Positions 52,019 to 62,015 of a DNA stretch of 64,000 nucleotides are shown here, piece by piece. Every line of letters starts with the position of its first letter. Within the stretch, counting starts at the first letter, position 1. The DNA is from Hymenobacter rigui (GTDB lineage Bacteria; Bacteroidota; Bacteroidia; Cytophagales; Hymenobacteraceae), in the NCBI RefSeq assembly GCF_003944715.1, contig NZ_RWIT01000001.1, positions 558,001-622,000 on the forward strand, read 5' to 3'. Below the pieces are notes generated by a model. The model was not told the DNA's origin. It did no database searches and worked only from the letters and a program-made list of their open reading frames with translations. Position numbers and translations under genes: made by a program.

Positions 52019-53335
52019 ATGAACAAGTTAATCACCACGATTAAGAACATTTTTGCGATTGAAGATCTGCGTATGCGGATCTTCAATACGCTTTTTTTCA
52101 TTGCCATCTACCGGCTGGGTTCTTACGTGGTGCTCCCCGGCGTCGACCCGAATCGGTTAAAACAGGGCGGTGCTACTGGCGTGCTGGGTATCCTAGATAC
52201 TCTGCTCGGTGGTGCATTCAGCCATGCTTCGATTTTCGCGCTGGGCATCATGCCTTACATTTCCGCGTCAATTGTTCTGCAACTGCTGACAATTGCCGTT
52301 CCTTACTTTCAAAAGCTCCAGAAAGAGGGTGAATCGGGACGTAAGAAGATCAACCAGTACACGCGCATCCTTACCATTCCAATTGTAGCACTACAGTCAA
52401 TCGGCTTTATTGCTACAATTAATGCCGAAGCCATCGTTAATCCCGGTGTCTTCTTTACCATTTCTACAGCCATGATTGTAACGGCGGGTACGCTGTTCTG
52501 CATGTGGCTGGGGGAAAAGATTACCGATAAAGGCATTGGCAACGGCATTTCCATGATCATTATGATTGGGATTGTGTCGCGCCTGCCAGGTGCTTTGATC
52601 GGAGAGGCAACGGCTCGTACTATGCGCGGTTCGTTGATTTTTCTGATTGAGTTGGTAGTACTGTTTTTGGTAGTTATGGCGGTCATCATCCTCACGCAGG
52701 CGGTTCGTCAGATTCCCGTACAGTATGCCAAGCAAATCGGTGGTGCTGCTAGCCTTAGCTCGCAGCGTCAGTATATTCCGATGAAAGTGAATGCAGCTGG
52801 CGTAATGCCGATCATCTTCGCTCAGTCGCTGATGTTCGTGCCGGCTATTGCTGCTTCTGCCTGGAACAAGAACAGCGACACGGCTACTCTCATTGGTACT
52901 TGGTTTCAGCCAAACCATTGGGTGTACAATGTCGTGTTCGGGTTGCTCATCATCATCTTCACGTACTTCTACACGGCAATCAGCGTCAATCCCAACCAGA
53001 TTGCGGATGATCTGAAGCGTAGTGGTGGATTCATTCCAGGTGTTAAGCCTGGTCGTGATACCTCCGAATACATTGATGATGTGTTGACCCGGATTACCCT
53101 GCCCGGTGCAGTTGCTCTGGCCGTCATTGCTATCCTACCTTCACTGGCAACGGTAGCAGGCGTGACCCGTCCCTTTGCTCAGTTCTATGGTGGTACTTCC
53201 CTGATCATTATGGTAGGGGTAGTGCTGGATACCATGAATCAGGTAAAAAGCTATCTGCTCATGCGTCATTATGATGGCATGATGAAGACTGGTAAAACGC
53301 GGGGTCGTTCTCAGAACATTGCCCTCGCTTCGTAA
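52019..53335 (+). CDS. secY: Preprotein translocase subunit SecY
   Basis: 438 aa with ten hydrophobic spans. The plug and first helix (RIFNTLFFIAIYRLGSYVVL), the GIMPYISASIVLQLL segment and the cytoplasmic loop GRDTSEYIDDVLTRITLPGA are conserved. It forms the protein-conducting channel with SecE. Codon use is less biased and A/T content higher than in the adjacent ribosomal genes. The map gene starts 1 bp after its stop. Confidence 0.97.
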   Translation: MNKLITTIKNIFAIEDLRMRIFNTLFFIAIYRLGSYVVLPGVDPNRLKQGGATGVLGILDTLLGGAFSHASIFALGIMPYISASIVLQLLTIAVPYFQKLQKEGESGRKKINQYTRILTIPIVALQSIGFIATINAEAIVNPGVFFTISTAMIVTAGTLFCMWLGEKITDKGIGNGISMIIMIGIVSRLPGALIGEATARTMRGSLIFLIELVVLFLVVMAVIILTQAVRQIPVQYAKQIGGAASLSSQRQYIPMKVNAAGVMPIIFAQSLMFVPAIAASAWNKNSDTATLIGTWFQPNHWVYNVVFGLLIIIFTYFYTAISVNPNQIADDLKRSGGFIPGVKPGRDTSEYIDDVLTRITLPGAVALAVIAILPSLATVAGVTRPFAQFYGGTSLIIMVGVVLDTMNQVKSYLLMRHYDGMMKTGKTRGRSQNIALAS

Positions 53336-53336
53336 G

Positions 53337-54107
53337 ATGATTTTTTACAAGACCGAGGAAGAAATCGAGTTCATGCGGGCCAGTGCAAAAGTATTGGCGC
53401 AGGCTCATGGAGAAGTAGCTAAGCTCATCAAGGAAGGAGTTACTACGCGAGAGCTGGATCAGCGCGCAGAGGAATTCATCCGGGATAATGGCGGGGTTCC
53501 TTCTTTCAAAGGCTACAATGGATTCGAGTACAGCCTCTGTATTTCGCCGAACTCAGTAGTAGTGCATGGTTTCCCGGGCGACTACACGCTGAAAAACGGA
53601 GACGTTGTTTCGATAGACTGCGGAGTACTGCTCAATGGATACCACGCCGATAGTGCATACACCCACCCAGTAGGGGAGGTGGCACCAGAGGTAACGAAGT
53701 TGCTGGAGGAAACCAAAAAGTCACTGTATCTGGGCATTGAACAGGCAGTGGCGGGCAACCGGATGGGCGACGTCAGCTACGCTATTCAGAACCATGTTGA
53801 GAAACAGGGGTACGGAGTAGTTCGGGAGCTGGTCGGCCACGGGATTGGTAAAAAGCTTCACGAGCGGCCCGAGGTTCCGAACTACGGTAAGCGTGGAGCG
53901 GGACTCAAGTTGCAGACGGGGCTCGTGCTGGCCATTGAGCCTATGGTAAACCTCGGTACCAAAAGCGTGGTGCAGGAAAAGGACGGATGGACAATTCGGA
54001 CGAAAGACCTGAAGCCATCCGCGCACTTTGAGCACACCGTAGTTGTTCGTAAAGACAAGGCGGAAATACTTACCTCCTTCGAATACATAGAAAAAGCCTT
54101 ACAGTAG
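53337..54107 (+). CDS. map: Methionine aminopeptidase type I
   Basis: 256 aa from the ATG at 53337; an upstream GTG/other start inside secY is less likely. It removes the initiator Met from nascent chains. The metal ligands lie in [25 protein letters not shown] (two Asp), [18 protein letters not shown] (His) and [10 protein letters not shown] (Glu), the usual pita-bread set. It lies between secY and infA, a common arrangement. Confidence 0.96.
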   Translation: MIFYKTEEEIEFMRASAKVLAQAHGEVAKLIKEGVTTRELDQRAEEFIRDNGGVPSFKGYNGFEYSLCISPNSVVVHGFPGDYTLKNGDVVSIDCGVLLNGYHADSAYTHPVGEVAPEVTKLLEETKKSLYLGIEQAVAGNRMGDVSYAIQNHVEKQGYGVVRELVGHGIGKKLHERPEVPNYGKRGAGLKLQTGLVLAIEPMVNLGTKSVVQEKDGWTIRTKDLKPSAHFEHTVVVRKDKAEILTSFEYIEKALQ

Positions 54108-54111
54108 CCTT

Positions 54112-54330
54112 ATGGCCAAACAAACTTCCATTGAGCAGGACGGTGTCATCCTGGAAGCCTTATCCAACGCCATGTTCCGCGTGGAGCTGGAAAATGGTCA
54201 CCAGTTGATTGCCCACATTTCGGGCAAGATGCGGATGCACTACATCAAGATTCTGCCGGGAGATAAGGTAAAACTCGAAATGTCGCCCTACGATTTGTCG
54301 AAGGGACGCATTGTGTACCGTTACAAATAA
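54112..54330 (+). CDS. infA: Translation initiation factor IF-1
   Basis: 72 aa, an OB-fold of standard length. [40 protein letters not shown] and the [10 protein letters not shown] end are conserved. It starts 4 bp after map and is followed 9 bp later by rpmJ. Confidence 0.98.
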   Translation: MAKQTSIEQDGVILEALSNAMFRVELENGHQLIAHISGKMRMHYIKILPGDKVKLEMSPYDLSKGRIVYRYK

Positions 54331-54339
54331 CCCGACGAC

Positions 54340-54456
54340 ATGAAAGTCAAAACCTCCGTAAAGAAGCGTAGCGTTGATTGCAAAATCATCCGCCGCAAAG
54401 GCAAGCTCTACGTGATCAACAAAAAGAACCCGCGCTATAAGCAGCGTCAGGGCTAG
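54340..54456 (+). CDS. rpmJ: 50S ribosomal protein L36, zinc-ligand-poor form
   Basis: 38 aa. [20 protein letters not shown] and [18 protein letters not shown] identify it. Of the usual Cys/Cys/Cys/His zinc ligands only Cys14 remains (position 11 is Ser, position 27 Asn, and Tyr replaces the His), so zinc is unlikely to be bound. Confidence 0.97.
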   Translation: MKVKTSVKKRSVDCKIIRRKGKLYVINKKNPRYKQRQG

Positions 54457-54483
54457 TAGCACCAGACCTTTTTAAGAAAGCAC

Positions 54484-54861
54484 ATGGCTCGTATTGCAGG
54501 GGTAGATATCCCAGACAACAAGCGCGGCGAAATCGCGCTGACCTACATTTTCGGCATTGGCCGTCCTTCTGCTCAGCAGATCCTCACCAAAGCAGGCGTT
54601 GACCTGAACAAGAAGGTGAAAGATTGGACTGAAGCCGAAGCTGGCGAAATCCGCGGCGTGATTGCCGCTGAGTATAAGACCGAAGGTGTACTGCGCTCAG
54701 AAGTGCAGTTGAACATCAAGCGCCTGATGGACATCGGTTGCTACCGCGGTCTGCGTCACCGCAAAGGTCTGCCGGTTCGTGGTCAGCGTACCAAGAACAA
54801 CTCGCGTACCCGTAAGGGCAAGCGGAAGACCGTTGCTGGCAAGAAAAAGGCTACTAAATAA
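54484..54861 (+). CDS. rpsM: 30S ribosomal protein S13
   Basis: 125 aa. [37 protein letters not shown] and [20 protein letters not shown] are conserved; a basic tail follows and reaches the P-site. It opens the alpha-type cluster. A 78-bp spacer with an imperfect GGAGCCC/GGGCTTC pairing separates it from rpsK. Confidence 0.98.
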   Translation: MARIAGVDIPDNKRGEIALTYIFGIGRPSAQQILTKAGVDLNKKVKDWTEAEAGEIRGVIAAEYKTEGVLRSEVQLNIKRLMDIGCYRGLRHRKGLPVRGQRTKNNSRTRKGKRKTVAGKKKATK

Positions 54862-54939
54862 TCTGTAGCGGGAATCGGAGCCCAGCTTCTCTTGTAGGGG
54901 CGGGCTTCAACACCTTCCGCAGTATTTTGCGATAACCAA

Positions 54940-55332
54940 ATGGCACAAAAAAGAAAAGACAAAGCCAAGAAGCGCGTTGTCGTTGTAGAACCCGTAGGTC
55001 AGGTACACATCAAGGCCTCGTTCAACAACATCATCATCTCCATTACCAACAACAACGGCCAGGTAATCTCCTGGGCTTCGGCTGGTAAAATGGGCTTCCG
55101 TGGTTCGAAGAAGAACACGCCTTACGCCGCTCAAATGGCTATGACGGATTGCGGTAAAGTTGCTCACGACCTGGGCATGCGCAAAGCCGAAGTATTCGTG
55201 AAAGGTCCGGGTGCTGGTCGTGAATCGGCCATCCGTACGCTGGGTAACGTGGGTATTGAGGTAACGACCATTAAGGACGTGACGCCGCTGCCCCACAACG
55301 GCTGCCGTCCTCCCAAACGTCGTCGCGTTTGA
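54940..55332 (+). CDS. rpsK: 30S ribosomal protein S11
   Basis: 130 aa. [36 protein letters not shown] and the C-terminal [17 protein letters not shown] are highly conserved. S11 lies on the platform near the mRNA exit. A 124-bp spacer precedes rpsD. Confidence 0.98.
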   Translation: MAQKRKDKAKKRVVVVEPVGQVHIKASFNNIIISITNNNGQVISWASAGKMGFRGSKKNTPYAAQMAMTDCGKVAHDLGMRKAEVFVKGPGAGRESAIRTLGNVGIEVTTIKDVTPLPHNGCRPPKRRRV

Positions 55333-55336
55333 TTTA

Positions 55337-55430
55337 TTGAACCTGTTCGCCTGGCGGACTACCTGAGCCGGTTGCTGCAGCTGCTTCTCACCCTTGCGAA
55401 GCCTGTTTCTGCCCGGTTCGAACGGTTCAA
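55337..55430 (+). promoter_or_regulatory. Candidate structured leader of rpsD
   Basis: TTGAACC (55337-55343) can pair with GGTTCAA (55424-55430), enclosing a GCTTC/GAAGC hairpin at 55383-55402. No promoter is seen. S4 is the known alpha-operon repressor in other bacteria, so an autoregulatory site is plausible but unproven. Confidence 0.4.
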
Positions 55431-55456
55431 CCCCCTCAACACTCAACAACTCCGAA

Positions 55457-56062
55457 ATGGCACGTTATACTGGTCCTAAAACCAAGATTGCCCGTCGCTT
55501 CAATGAGCCGATCTTCGGCCCAAGCAAGGCACTCACCAAAAAAGCATACCCCCCCGGCCAGCACGGCCGTGGCCGTCGTAAGAAGCAGAGCGAGTACGCT
55601 GTCCAGCTGATGGAAAAGCAGAAAGTGAAGTACATGTATGGCGTACTGGAAAAGCAGTTCGAGAACCTGTTCCACAAGGCTGCCACGATGCCCGGCATCA
55701 CCGGCGACAACCTGCTGGGCCTGCTCGAGTCGCGTCTTGACAACACGGTATACCGCTTAGGCATTGCTCCTACGCGTCGCGCCGCTCGTCAGCTCGTACT
55801 GCACAAGCACATCACCGTGAACGGTGAGATTGTAAACATTGCTTCGTACAAACTCCGCGCTGGTGACGTTGTTGCCGTGCGTGAAAAGTCGAAGTCGCTG
55901 GAGGCCATCACTACGAGCCTGAGCGCCCGCAACGCGCGTGCTTTCTCGTGGCTGGAGTGGGACGGCAAAGAAATGGTGGGCAAGTTCATCAGTGCCCCCT
56001 CGCGTGAGTTGATTCCGGAGAAAATCACGGAGCAGCTCATCGTCGAGCTGTACTCGAAGTAA
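55457..56062 (+). CDS. rpsD: 30S ribosomal protein S4, zinc-free form
   Basis: 201 aa from the ATG at 55457 ([20 protein letters not shown]); an in-frame ATG at 55394 would add 21 residues not found in the family. No Cys cluster is present. The S4 domain [20 protein letters not shown] and the [19 protein letters not shown] stretch are intact. A hairpin terminator separates it from rpoA. Confidence 0.98.
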   Translation: MARYTGPKTKIARRFNEPIFGPSKALTKKAYPPGQHGRGRRKKQSEYAVQLMEKQKVKYMYGVLEKQFENLFHKAATMPGITGDNLLGLLESRLDNTVYRLGIAPTRRAARQLVLHKHITVNGEIVNIASYKLRAGDVVAVREKSKSLEAITTSLSARNARAFSWLEWDGKEMVGKFISAPSRELIPEKITEQLIVELYSK

Positions 56063-56069
56063 TTTATGG

Positions 56070-56093
56070 AACGGCCCGGCAGTCCGGGCCGTT
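56070..56093 (+). terminator. Hairpin between rpsD and rpoA, terminator or attenuator
   Basis: AACGGCCCGG pairs perfectly with CCGGGCCGTT around CAGT, followed by TCTC. No TAnnTTTG promoter lies before rpoA, so partial read-through is likely. Confidence 0.7.
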
Positions 56094-56210
56094 TCTCTGC
56101 TTCGACTTTTTTCCTTGTTATATCTGGAAATGGGTAGCAGGCGGTAAGAAATCAGGCTACATTAGCCGCGTTCTTACGGTCTGCTACTCACTACTTCAAA
56201 CGCCCCACTT

Positions 56211-57200
56211 ATGTCAATCTTAGCTTTTCAAATGCCGGAGAAGGTGGTAATGGAGAAATCCGACGACTTCTACGGAACGTTTGAATTCAAGCCGCTGGAG
56301 AAAGGCTACGGCGTCACGATCGGCAACGCTCTGCGCCGCATCCTGCTGTCGTCGCTGGAGGGCTATGCCATCACGTCGGTTCGCACCAACAGCGTCCTGC
56401 ACGAGTTCATGACTATTGAAGGTGTGATTGAGGACATGTCCGAAATCATCCTGAACCTGAAACAGGTTCGTTTCAAGAAAGTGAGCGACGCCATCGAGGA
56501 TAAAATCACGGTGCGCGTGAAGGGCCAAGACACCTTCTCGGCTGGCGATATCAACAAATTCACCACCGGTTTCCAGGTATTGAACCCGGATCTGGTAATC
56601 TGTAACGTGGACCCCAGCACCGAGCTGGAATTCGAATTCACGATTCAGAAAGGCCGTGGCTACGTTCCCGCTGAGGAGAACAAGCCTGCTGACCAAGTTT
56701 TCGGTCAGATTGCCATTGATGCCATCTTTACGCCCATCAAAAACGTAAAGTATAGCATCGAAAACACCCGGGTAGAGCAAAAGACCGACTATGAGAAGCT
56801 CGTTATTGAGATTCACACCGACGGCTCGATTCACCCGGAGGACGCGCTGAAAGGTGCGGCCAACATTCTGATTCAACACTTCATGCTGTTCTCCGACAGC
56901 ACCATGACCTTCGAAACGGTGAAAGCCGAAGAAGAGGAAACCGTGGACGAAGAGACGCTGCACATGCGCAAAGTCCTGAAAACGCCGCTGGCGGATATGG
57001 ACCTGAGCGTGCGCGCCTACAACTGCCTCAAAGCTGCCGATATCAAAACCCTCGGCGACCTGGTGCAGCTCGACATGGCTGACATGATGAAGTTCCGCAA
57101 CTTCGGTAAGAAGTCGCTGACGGAGCTGGAGAACCTTGTAGAGGAGAAAGGCCTGACCTTCGGGATGGACCTGAGCCGCTACAAGCTCGACGAAGAATAG
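56211..57200 (+). CDS. rpoA: RNA polymerase alpha subunit
   Basis: 329 aa. The N-terminal dimerisation domain has [20 protein letters not shown], and the C-terminal domain carries [20 protein letters not shown] and [20 protein letters not shown], joined by an acidic linker around residues 235-250. Length is standard. It is separated from rplQ by a strong terminator and a new promoter, unlike the E. coli alpha operon. Confidence 0.98.
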   Translation: MSILAFQMPEKVVMEKSDDFYGTFEFKPLEKGYGVTIGNALRRILLSSLEGYAITSVRTNSVLHEFMTIEGVIEDMSEIILNLKQVRFKKVSDAIEDKITVRVKGQDTFSAGDINKFTTGFQVLNPDLVICNVDPSTELEFEFTIQKGRGYVPAEENKPADQVFGQIAIDAIFTPIKNVKYSIENTRVEQKTDYEKLVIEIHTDGSIHPEDALKGAANILIQHFMLFSDSTMTFETVKAEEEETVDEETLHMRKVLKTPLADMDLSVRAYNCLKAADIKTLGDLVQLDMADMMKFRNFGKKSLTELENLVEEKGLTFGMDLSRYKLDEE

Positions 57201-57214
57201 GCTTCGGCTTGTTA

Positions 57215-57271
57215 ATGTGCTGCTGCTGAATTAGTGCGTTCTGCACAATTTCGCAGCAGCACATTTTTTTT
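57215..57271 (+). terminator. Terminator of rpoA
   Basis: ATGTGCTGCTGC (57215-57226) pairs with GCAGCAGCACAT (57253-57264), followed by seven T. Confidence 0.9.
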
Positions 57272-57285
57272 GCTTGGGTATTTCC

Positions 57286-57293
57286 TACCTTTG
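57286..57293 (+). promoter_or_regulatory. Promoter -7 element (TACCTTTG) of rplQ
   Basis: TACCTTTG; predicted start near 57300 and a 119-nt leader. A TTTG at 57269-57272 is a little too close for a standard -33. Confidence 0.65.
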
Positions 57294-57317
57294 CACCCCA
57301 TTCACACTTTTAACCTA

Positions 57318-57403
57318 GTAGGCCCGGAGGGGTAACGGTTCTAATGTGAGAACAGTCTGCTGTATCGGCTGTTTTCCGCCGTGGTCGTTGCCCGCAAGCC
57401 TAC
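57318..57403 (+). promoter_or_regulatory. Structured RNA leader of rplQ, candidate new regulatory element
   Basis: GTAGGC (57318-57323) pairs with GCCTAC (57398-57403). After an internal loop, GGGTAACG (57330-57337) pairs with CGTTGCCC (57386-57393) over 8 bp with one G-U. Inside are GTTCT/AGAAC (57338-57353) and CGGC/GCCG (57366-57381). AACAG (57351) can alternatively pair with CTGTT (57369), so a switch between folds is possible. The element fills most of the leader and ends 15 nt before the start codon. Confidence 0.65.
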
Positions 57404-57418
57404 ACTTTTTCATTTTTT

Positions 57419-58012
57419 ATGCGTCACGGTAAAACCATCAACCACCTGGGCCGCACGGCCTCGCACCGCAATGCCATGTTGTCGAACATGGCTTCGTCGC
57501 TGATCCTGCACAAGCGCATCACCACGACGGTTGCTAAAGCCAAAGCCCTGCGTAAGTTCGTAGAGCCCCTGCTGACCAAATCCAAGAACGATACCACGCA
57601 CTCGCGTCGTCTGGTGTTCTCGGAGCTGGGCAACAAGGACGTGCTGAAAGAGCTGTTCGGCACTATTTCGGCTAAAATTGCCGGCCGTCCCGGTGGTTAC
57701 ACCCGCATCATCAAGCTGAGCGCTACCCGTCTGGGTGACAACGCTGAGATGTGCATCATCGAGCTGGTTGACTTCAACGATACGCTGCTGGAAGCCAAAA
57801 ACGCTGGCGAAGCCAAAGCTTCTACTACCCGTCGTTCGCGTCGTGGCGGCAGCAAGAAAGCTTCGGAAGGCGAAACGTCGGCTGAAGTAGTAGCTGAAGC
57901 CAAGCCCGCTAAGAAGGCCAAGGCTGCCACCACGGAGGTTTCGGCCCCCGAGGACACGGCTACCGAAACCCTGAAAGACGGCGAAACCCGCGAGGAGAAA
58001 GCTGCTGAGTAG
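57419..58012 (+). CDS. rplQ: 50S ribosomal protein L17 with long basic tail
   Basis: 197 aa; usual L17 is about 115-130 aa. The body ([59 protein letters not shown]) ends near residue 122. The remaining ~75 residues are Lys/Ala/Glu/Thr-rich and low in complexity (for example [19 protein letters not shown]). It has its own promoter, a structured leader and a strong terminator. Confidence 0.96.
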   Translation: MRHGKTINHLGRTASHRNAMLSNMASSLILHKRITTTVAKAKALRKFVEPLLTKSKNDTTHSRRLVFSELGNKDVLKELFGTISAKIAGRPGGYTRIIKLSATRLGDNAEMCIIELVDFNDTLLEAKNAGEAKASTTRRSRRGGSKKASEGETSAEVVAEAKPAKKAKAATTEVSAPEDTATETLKDGETREEKAAE

Positions 58013-58038
58013 TAGTATCCAGCCTTCGGGCTGATAGC

Positions 58039-58075
58039 AAAAGGGCGTTCCTGTTAACAGGAACGCCCTTTTTTT
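58039..58075 (+). terminator. Terminator of rplQ
   Basis: AAAAGGGCGTTCCTG pairs with CAGGAACGCCCTTTT around TTAA, then more T. Confidence 0.95.
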
Positions 58076-58102
58076 GTGTCGTGTGGTCCGTGGTGGCTAC
58101 CG

Positions 58103-58207
58103 GGTTTGGTAGGTACTTGCGGAGGGGAAGAGCGGCGGGGGATGGAGCTAGCACGAGAACGGCTGCTAGGCCAGGTTTGGCAGGTGCTGAAGCTAGTGGC
58201 CTAGCAG
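58103..58207. repeat. Inverted and direct repeats in the rplQ-eno gap
   Basis: CTGCTAGGCCA (58163-58173) pairs perfectly with TGGCCTAGCAG (58197-58207). GGTTTGGTAGGTACTT (58103-58118) and GGTTTGGCAGGTGCT (58174-58188) are near-direct repeats. The remaining gap up to 58337 holds only a weak TACCTTG (58269) as a possible eno promoter. Confidence 0.6.
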
Positions 58208-58325
58208 ATTGATAACCTGCATTCGGGGCGGAACCAAATTCTGGCAGGGAAAGGTCGGTGATACTATTTACCTTGCGGCCTAATGGCGTGGGAGCCATTA
58301 CGCAAAACTGCATTCTGTTTCATAA

Positions 58326-59609
<1,284 letters not shown>

Positions 59610-59654
59610 GTCACGGCGGTAACAAGATTTCCCGGATTACGTGGATTTCTGTGG

Positions 59655-59694
59655 AACGGCACCGTTGCCCTGGGGGCGGCGGTGCCGTTTTTTT
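59655..59694 (+). terminator. Terminator of eno
   Basis: AACGGCACCG (59655-59664) pairs with CGGTGCCGTT (59680-59689), with inner G-C pairs, then TTTTT. Confidence 0.92.
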
Positions 59695-59817
59695 GTGGCC
59701 CGTGCCGGGCGAAATCAGATGAAGCGGGAGTGACAGAAATGCTGGATATTTGCGTAGGCTGACTCCGGAAACCTGCGCCAGCCACACCAACCATCAGCTT
59801 CCCACAGACCAACTGCC

Positions 59818-60132
59818 ATGAGTGCTTCGGAAATATTTGAGCGGGTCCCACGCTTCCTGCGCAGCTTTTACTTCCTGACCGGGCTGGCCTTTCTGGTGTG
59901 GATGTTCCTGTTCGATGCCAACGACTTCATCAAGCAGTACGATATGTACGCGAAGTGGAAGGAGCTGAATACCGATAAAGAATACTACCTGCGCGAGATT
60001 GACAAGGTGAAGAAGGACCGGGCGGAACTGCTGAGTAGCCCGGAGCTACTGGAGAAATTCGCCCGTGAGAAGTACATCATGAAGCGCCCCGGCGAGGATG
60101 TGTTTGTGCTGGTACCCCAGGAAAAGGAATAA
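59818..60132 (+). CDS. Septum formation initiator, DivIC/FtsB family
   Basis: 104 aa. One N-terminal membrane helix (YFLTGLAFLVWMFLFDAND) is followed by a coiled coil (about residues 45-75) and the family end LEKFAREKYIMKRPGEDVFV. FtsB/DivIC proteins join FtsL and FtsQ in the divisome. Placement right after eno is the usual position in many bacteria. The next gene starts 41 bp later. Confidence 0.9.
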   Translation: MSASEIFERVPRFLRSFYFLTGLAFLVWMFLFDANDFIKQYDMYAKWKELNTDKEYYLREIDKVKKDRAELLSSPELLEKFAREKYIMKRPGEDVFVLVPQEKE

Positions 60133-60173
60133 CCCGCCTGACAAGTGGCGTGGTACTTGCCCGCCTACCGGTT

Positions 60174-60608
60174 ATGCTCAAGCCTGCTACTTTTCGCGTC
60201 TTTTTACTGATTCTATCCGGCTGGATGCTGTCGGCGGCGGTGACGCGCCAGCAGGTGGCCAACTCGCAGGTGCAGGTGGCGCGGCAGTTTCTGCTGGCGG
60301 TACTGGCCGGCAACTGGGAGGCGGCGTATCAGCTCCTGAGTCCGGCTACCCGGCAGCAACTGCCGATGCCGGCCTTCAGAGCCGCCACGCAGCCGATTAT
60401 TGAGCAGGCCCGAACCTACGGCCCCACTATCGACCTGTACAAGTTAGGCTACCGGCTCCGGGAAGAAGAAACGATTCAGCCGTTCGTGGGCTTCAGCTAC
60501 CGCGCCGATAGTCTGCGCCCGGGGCCGCATGTGCAGCTCGACGTGACCTTTCAGGACTCTGCGGCCCGTCAGATTCAAAGTTTCGGTTTGATTCGGCTGC
60601 GGCCCTGA
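60174..60608 (+). CDS. Small exported protein of unknown function
   Basis: 144 aa from the ATG at 60174; a GTG at 60150 would put eight residues before the signal sequence. A hydrophobic segment (FRVFLLILSGWMLSAA) acts as signal or anchor. The remainder (QFLLAVLAGNWEAAYQLLSP, QLPMPAFRAATQPI) suggests a cone-shaped NTF2-like or DUF3887-like fold, but this is only a resemblance. It probably shares a transcript with the DivIC-like gene. Confidence 0.6.
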   Translation: MLKPATFRVFLLILSGWMLSAAVTRQQVANSQVQVARQFLLAVLAGNWEAAYQLLSPATRQQLPMPAFRAATQPIIEQARTYGPTIDLYKLGYRLREEETIQPFVGFSYRADSLRPGPHVQLDVTFQDSAARQIQSFGLIRLRP

Positions 60609-60617
60609 TGCCTGGGG

Positions 60618-61829
60618 CTACGCCGGCAGGGAAATCTTTCCCATGCTGACGGCCGGTACGCGCTGCCGTCCGCTCCCGATGCTCAGGGGTTGACCTGCTA
60701 CCGCCTCGTTGGCCAACACTGCAAACAGAATGGCCTCTTTGGCATCAGGTAACATGCCCAGCGCGGCCGTGGTAGTGAACCGGCAGGCCGGTAGCTGCTG
60801 TTGCAGCGCGGCCATCAGCGTGGGGTTGTGGGCACCGCCGCCGCTAACGTACACGGCTAGTGTCGGCGTGGCGCCAAACGCCTGCCGTACAGCCTGCGCT
60901 ACCCCGGCGGCACTGACTTCCACCAGCGTAGCCAGCAGGTCTTCCAGCGGCAAGCCCGTTGTGCGGGTGCGCTCCTGAGCTGCCTGTACGTAGGCTGAGT
61001 TGAACAGCTCAGGGCCGGTGGTTCGGGGCAATGGTGCCTGAAAAAATGGGTGCGCCAGCAGCTCCGTCCGTAAAGCCTCCTGCACAGTACCGGCTGCGGC
61101 CAGATGGCCGTCTTCATCGTAGCTGAGGGCCGGCTGGTGCCGACGCACGGTGGCGTCGAGCAGCGTATTGCCGGGGCCGGTATCGGTACTGAAGGCCATG
61201 CGGGCATCCTGGCCGGCGCGGGGCAGGTACGTGAAGTTGGCAATGCCACCCAGGTTCAGCAGCAGCCGCTCCTCCTGGGGGCTGCTCAGCAGCAGATAAT
61301 CCCCGTAGGCCGCCAGCGGAGCGCCTTCGCCGCCGGCGGCAATGTGCTTCTGCCGAAAGTCGCTGAGGGTGATGATGCCGGTCCGCACGGCTAGGTGGTC
61401 CGCGTCGCCGAGCTGCAGCGTGGCATTCGTGCCAGGGAAATCGGGGTGCTGATGCTGATGCACCGGGGCGTGGTACACCGTCTGGCCGTGACTGGCAATC
61501 AGGTCAACTTCGGCGGGCGGAATCTGCCACTGCTGTAGGCACTGCAGTACCATATCGGCGTGCAAATGGCCCAGCCAGGGGTTCAGCAGCGTCAGGTACT
61601 CAAGGCTCACCTGCTCCCGGGCAAATACCTGCCGGATGCGGTGGCGCACCTCATCAGTATACGGCACCGTGACAAACTGCTCCAACTCCAGTCGCGTGTT
61701 AGTGCCGTGCCCGTGCAGGCGGCACAGGGCCACATCCAGCCCATCGAGAGAAGTACCCGACATCAGGCCGACGATGCGGCGGCTGGGTTGCTGGGCCAGT
61801 TGGTACAGGCGGTGGAGGTGCGGATTCAT
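60618..61829 (-). CDS. anmK: Anhydro-N-acetylmuramic acid kinase
   Basis: 403 aa. It hydrolyses and phosphorylates 1,6-anhydroMurNAc to MurNAc-6-P in cell-wall recycling. The ATP-binding motif GLMSGTSLDGLDVAL lies near residues 21-35. LIASHGQTVYH, STDTGPGNTLLDA and YVSGGGAHNPTLMAAL are conserved. It is convergent with the small exported gene and lies after a gap from hscA. Confidence 0.96.
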   Translation of the reverse strand: MNPHLHRLYQLAQQPSRRIVGLMSGTSLDGLDVALCRLHGHGTNTRLELEQFVTVPYTDEVRHRIRQVFAREQVSLEYLTLLNPWLGHLHADMVLQCLQQWQIPPAEVDLIASHGQTVYHAPVHQHQHPDFPGTNATLQLGDADHLAVRTGIITLSDFRQKHIAAGGEGAPLAAYGDYLLLSSPQEERLLLNLGGIANFTYLPRAGQDARMAFSTDTGPGNTLLDATVRRHQPALSYDEDGHLAAAGTVQEALRTELLAHPFFQAPLPRTTGPELFNSAYVQAAQERTRTTGLPLEDLLATLVEVSAAGVAQAVRQAFGATPTLAVYVSGGGAHNPTLMAALQQQLPACRFTTTAALGMLPDAKEAILFAVLANEAVAGQPLSIGSGRQRVPAVSMGKISLPA

Positions 61830-61954
61830 GGGAACTTTATGTGCTGGCTACTGCCGGTGGCCGAACTCGGTTCAGGGTCGAAACGGTATTTGTACTCTTT
61901 AGTGCCGCGCGGCGGGCCGTCCGGGGGCGTAAAGCTGTAGACAGAAAACGAAAA

Positions 61955-61981
61955 CCCCGCCGCCAGTAACTGACAGCGGGG
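61955..61981 (-). terminator. Terminator of the HscA-like gene
   Basis: CCCCGC (61955) pairs with GCGGGG (61981), inner CAGT/ACTG pairing, and on the minus strand is followed by TTTTCGTTTT. Confidence 0.85.
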
Positions 61982-62015
61982 CTGATATAGGACCAGTGAA
62001 CTACCGGGCGGCCGT

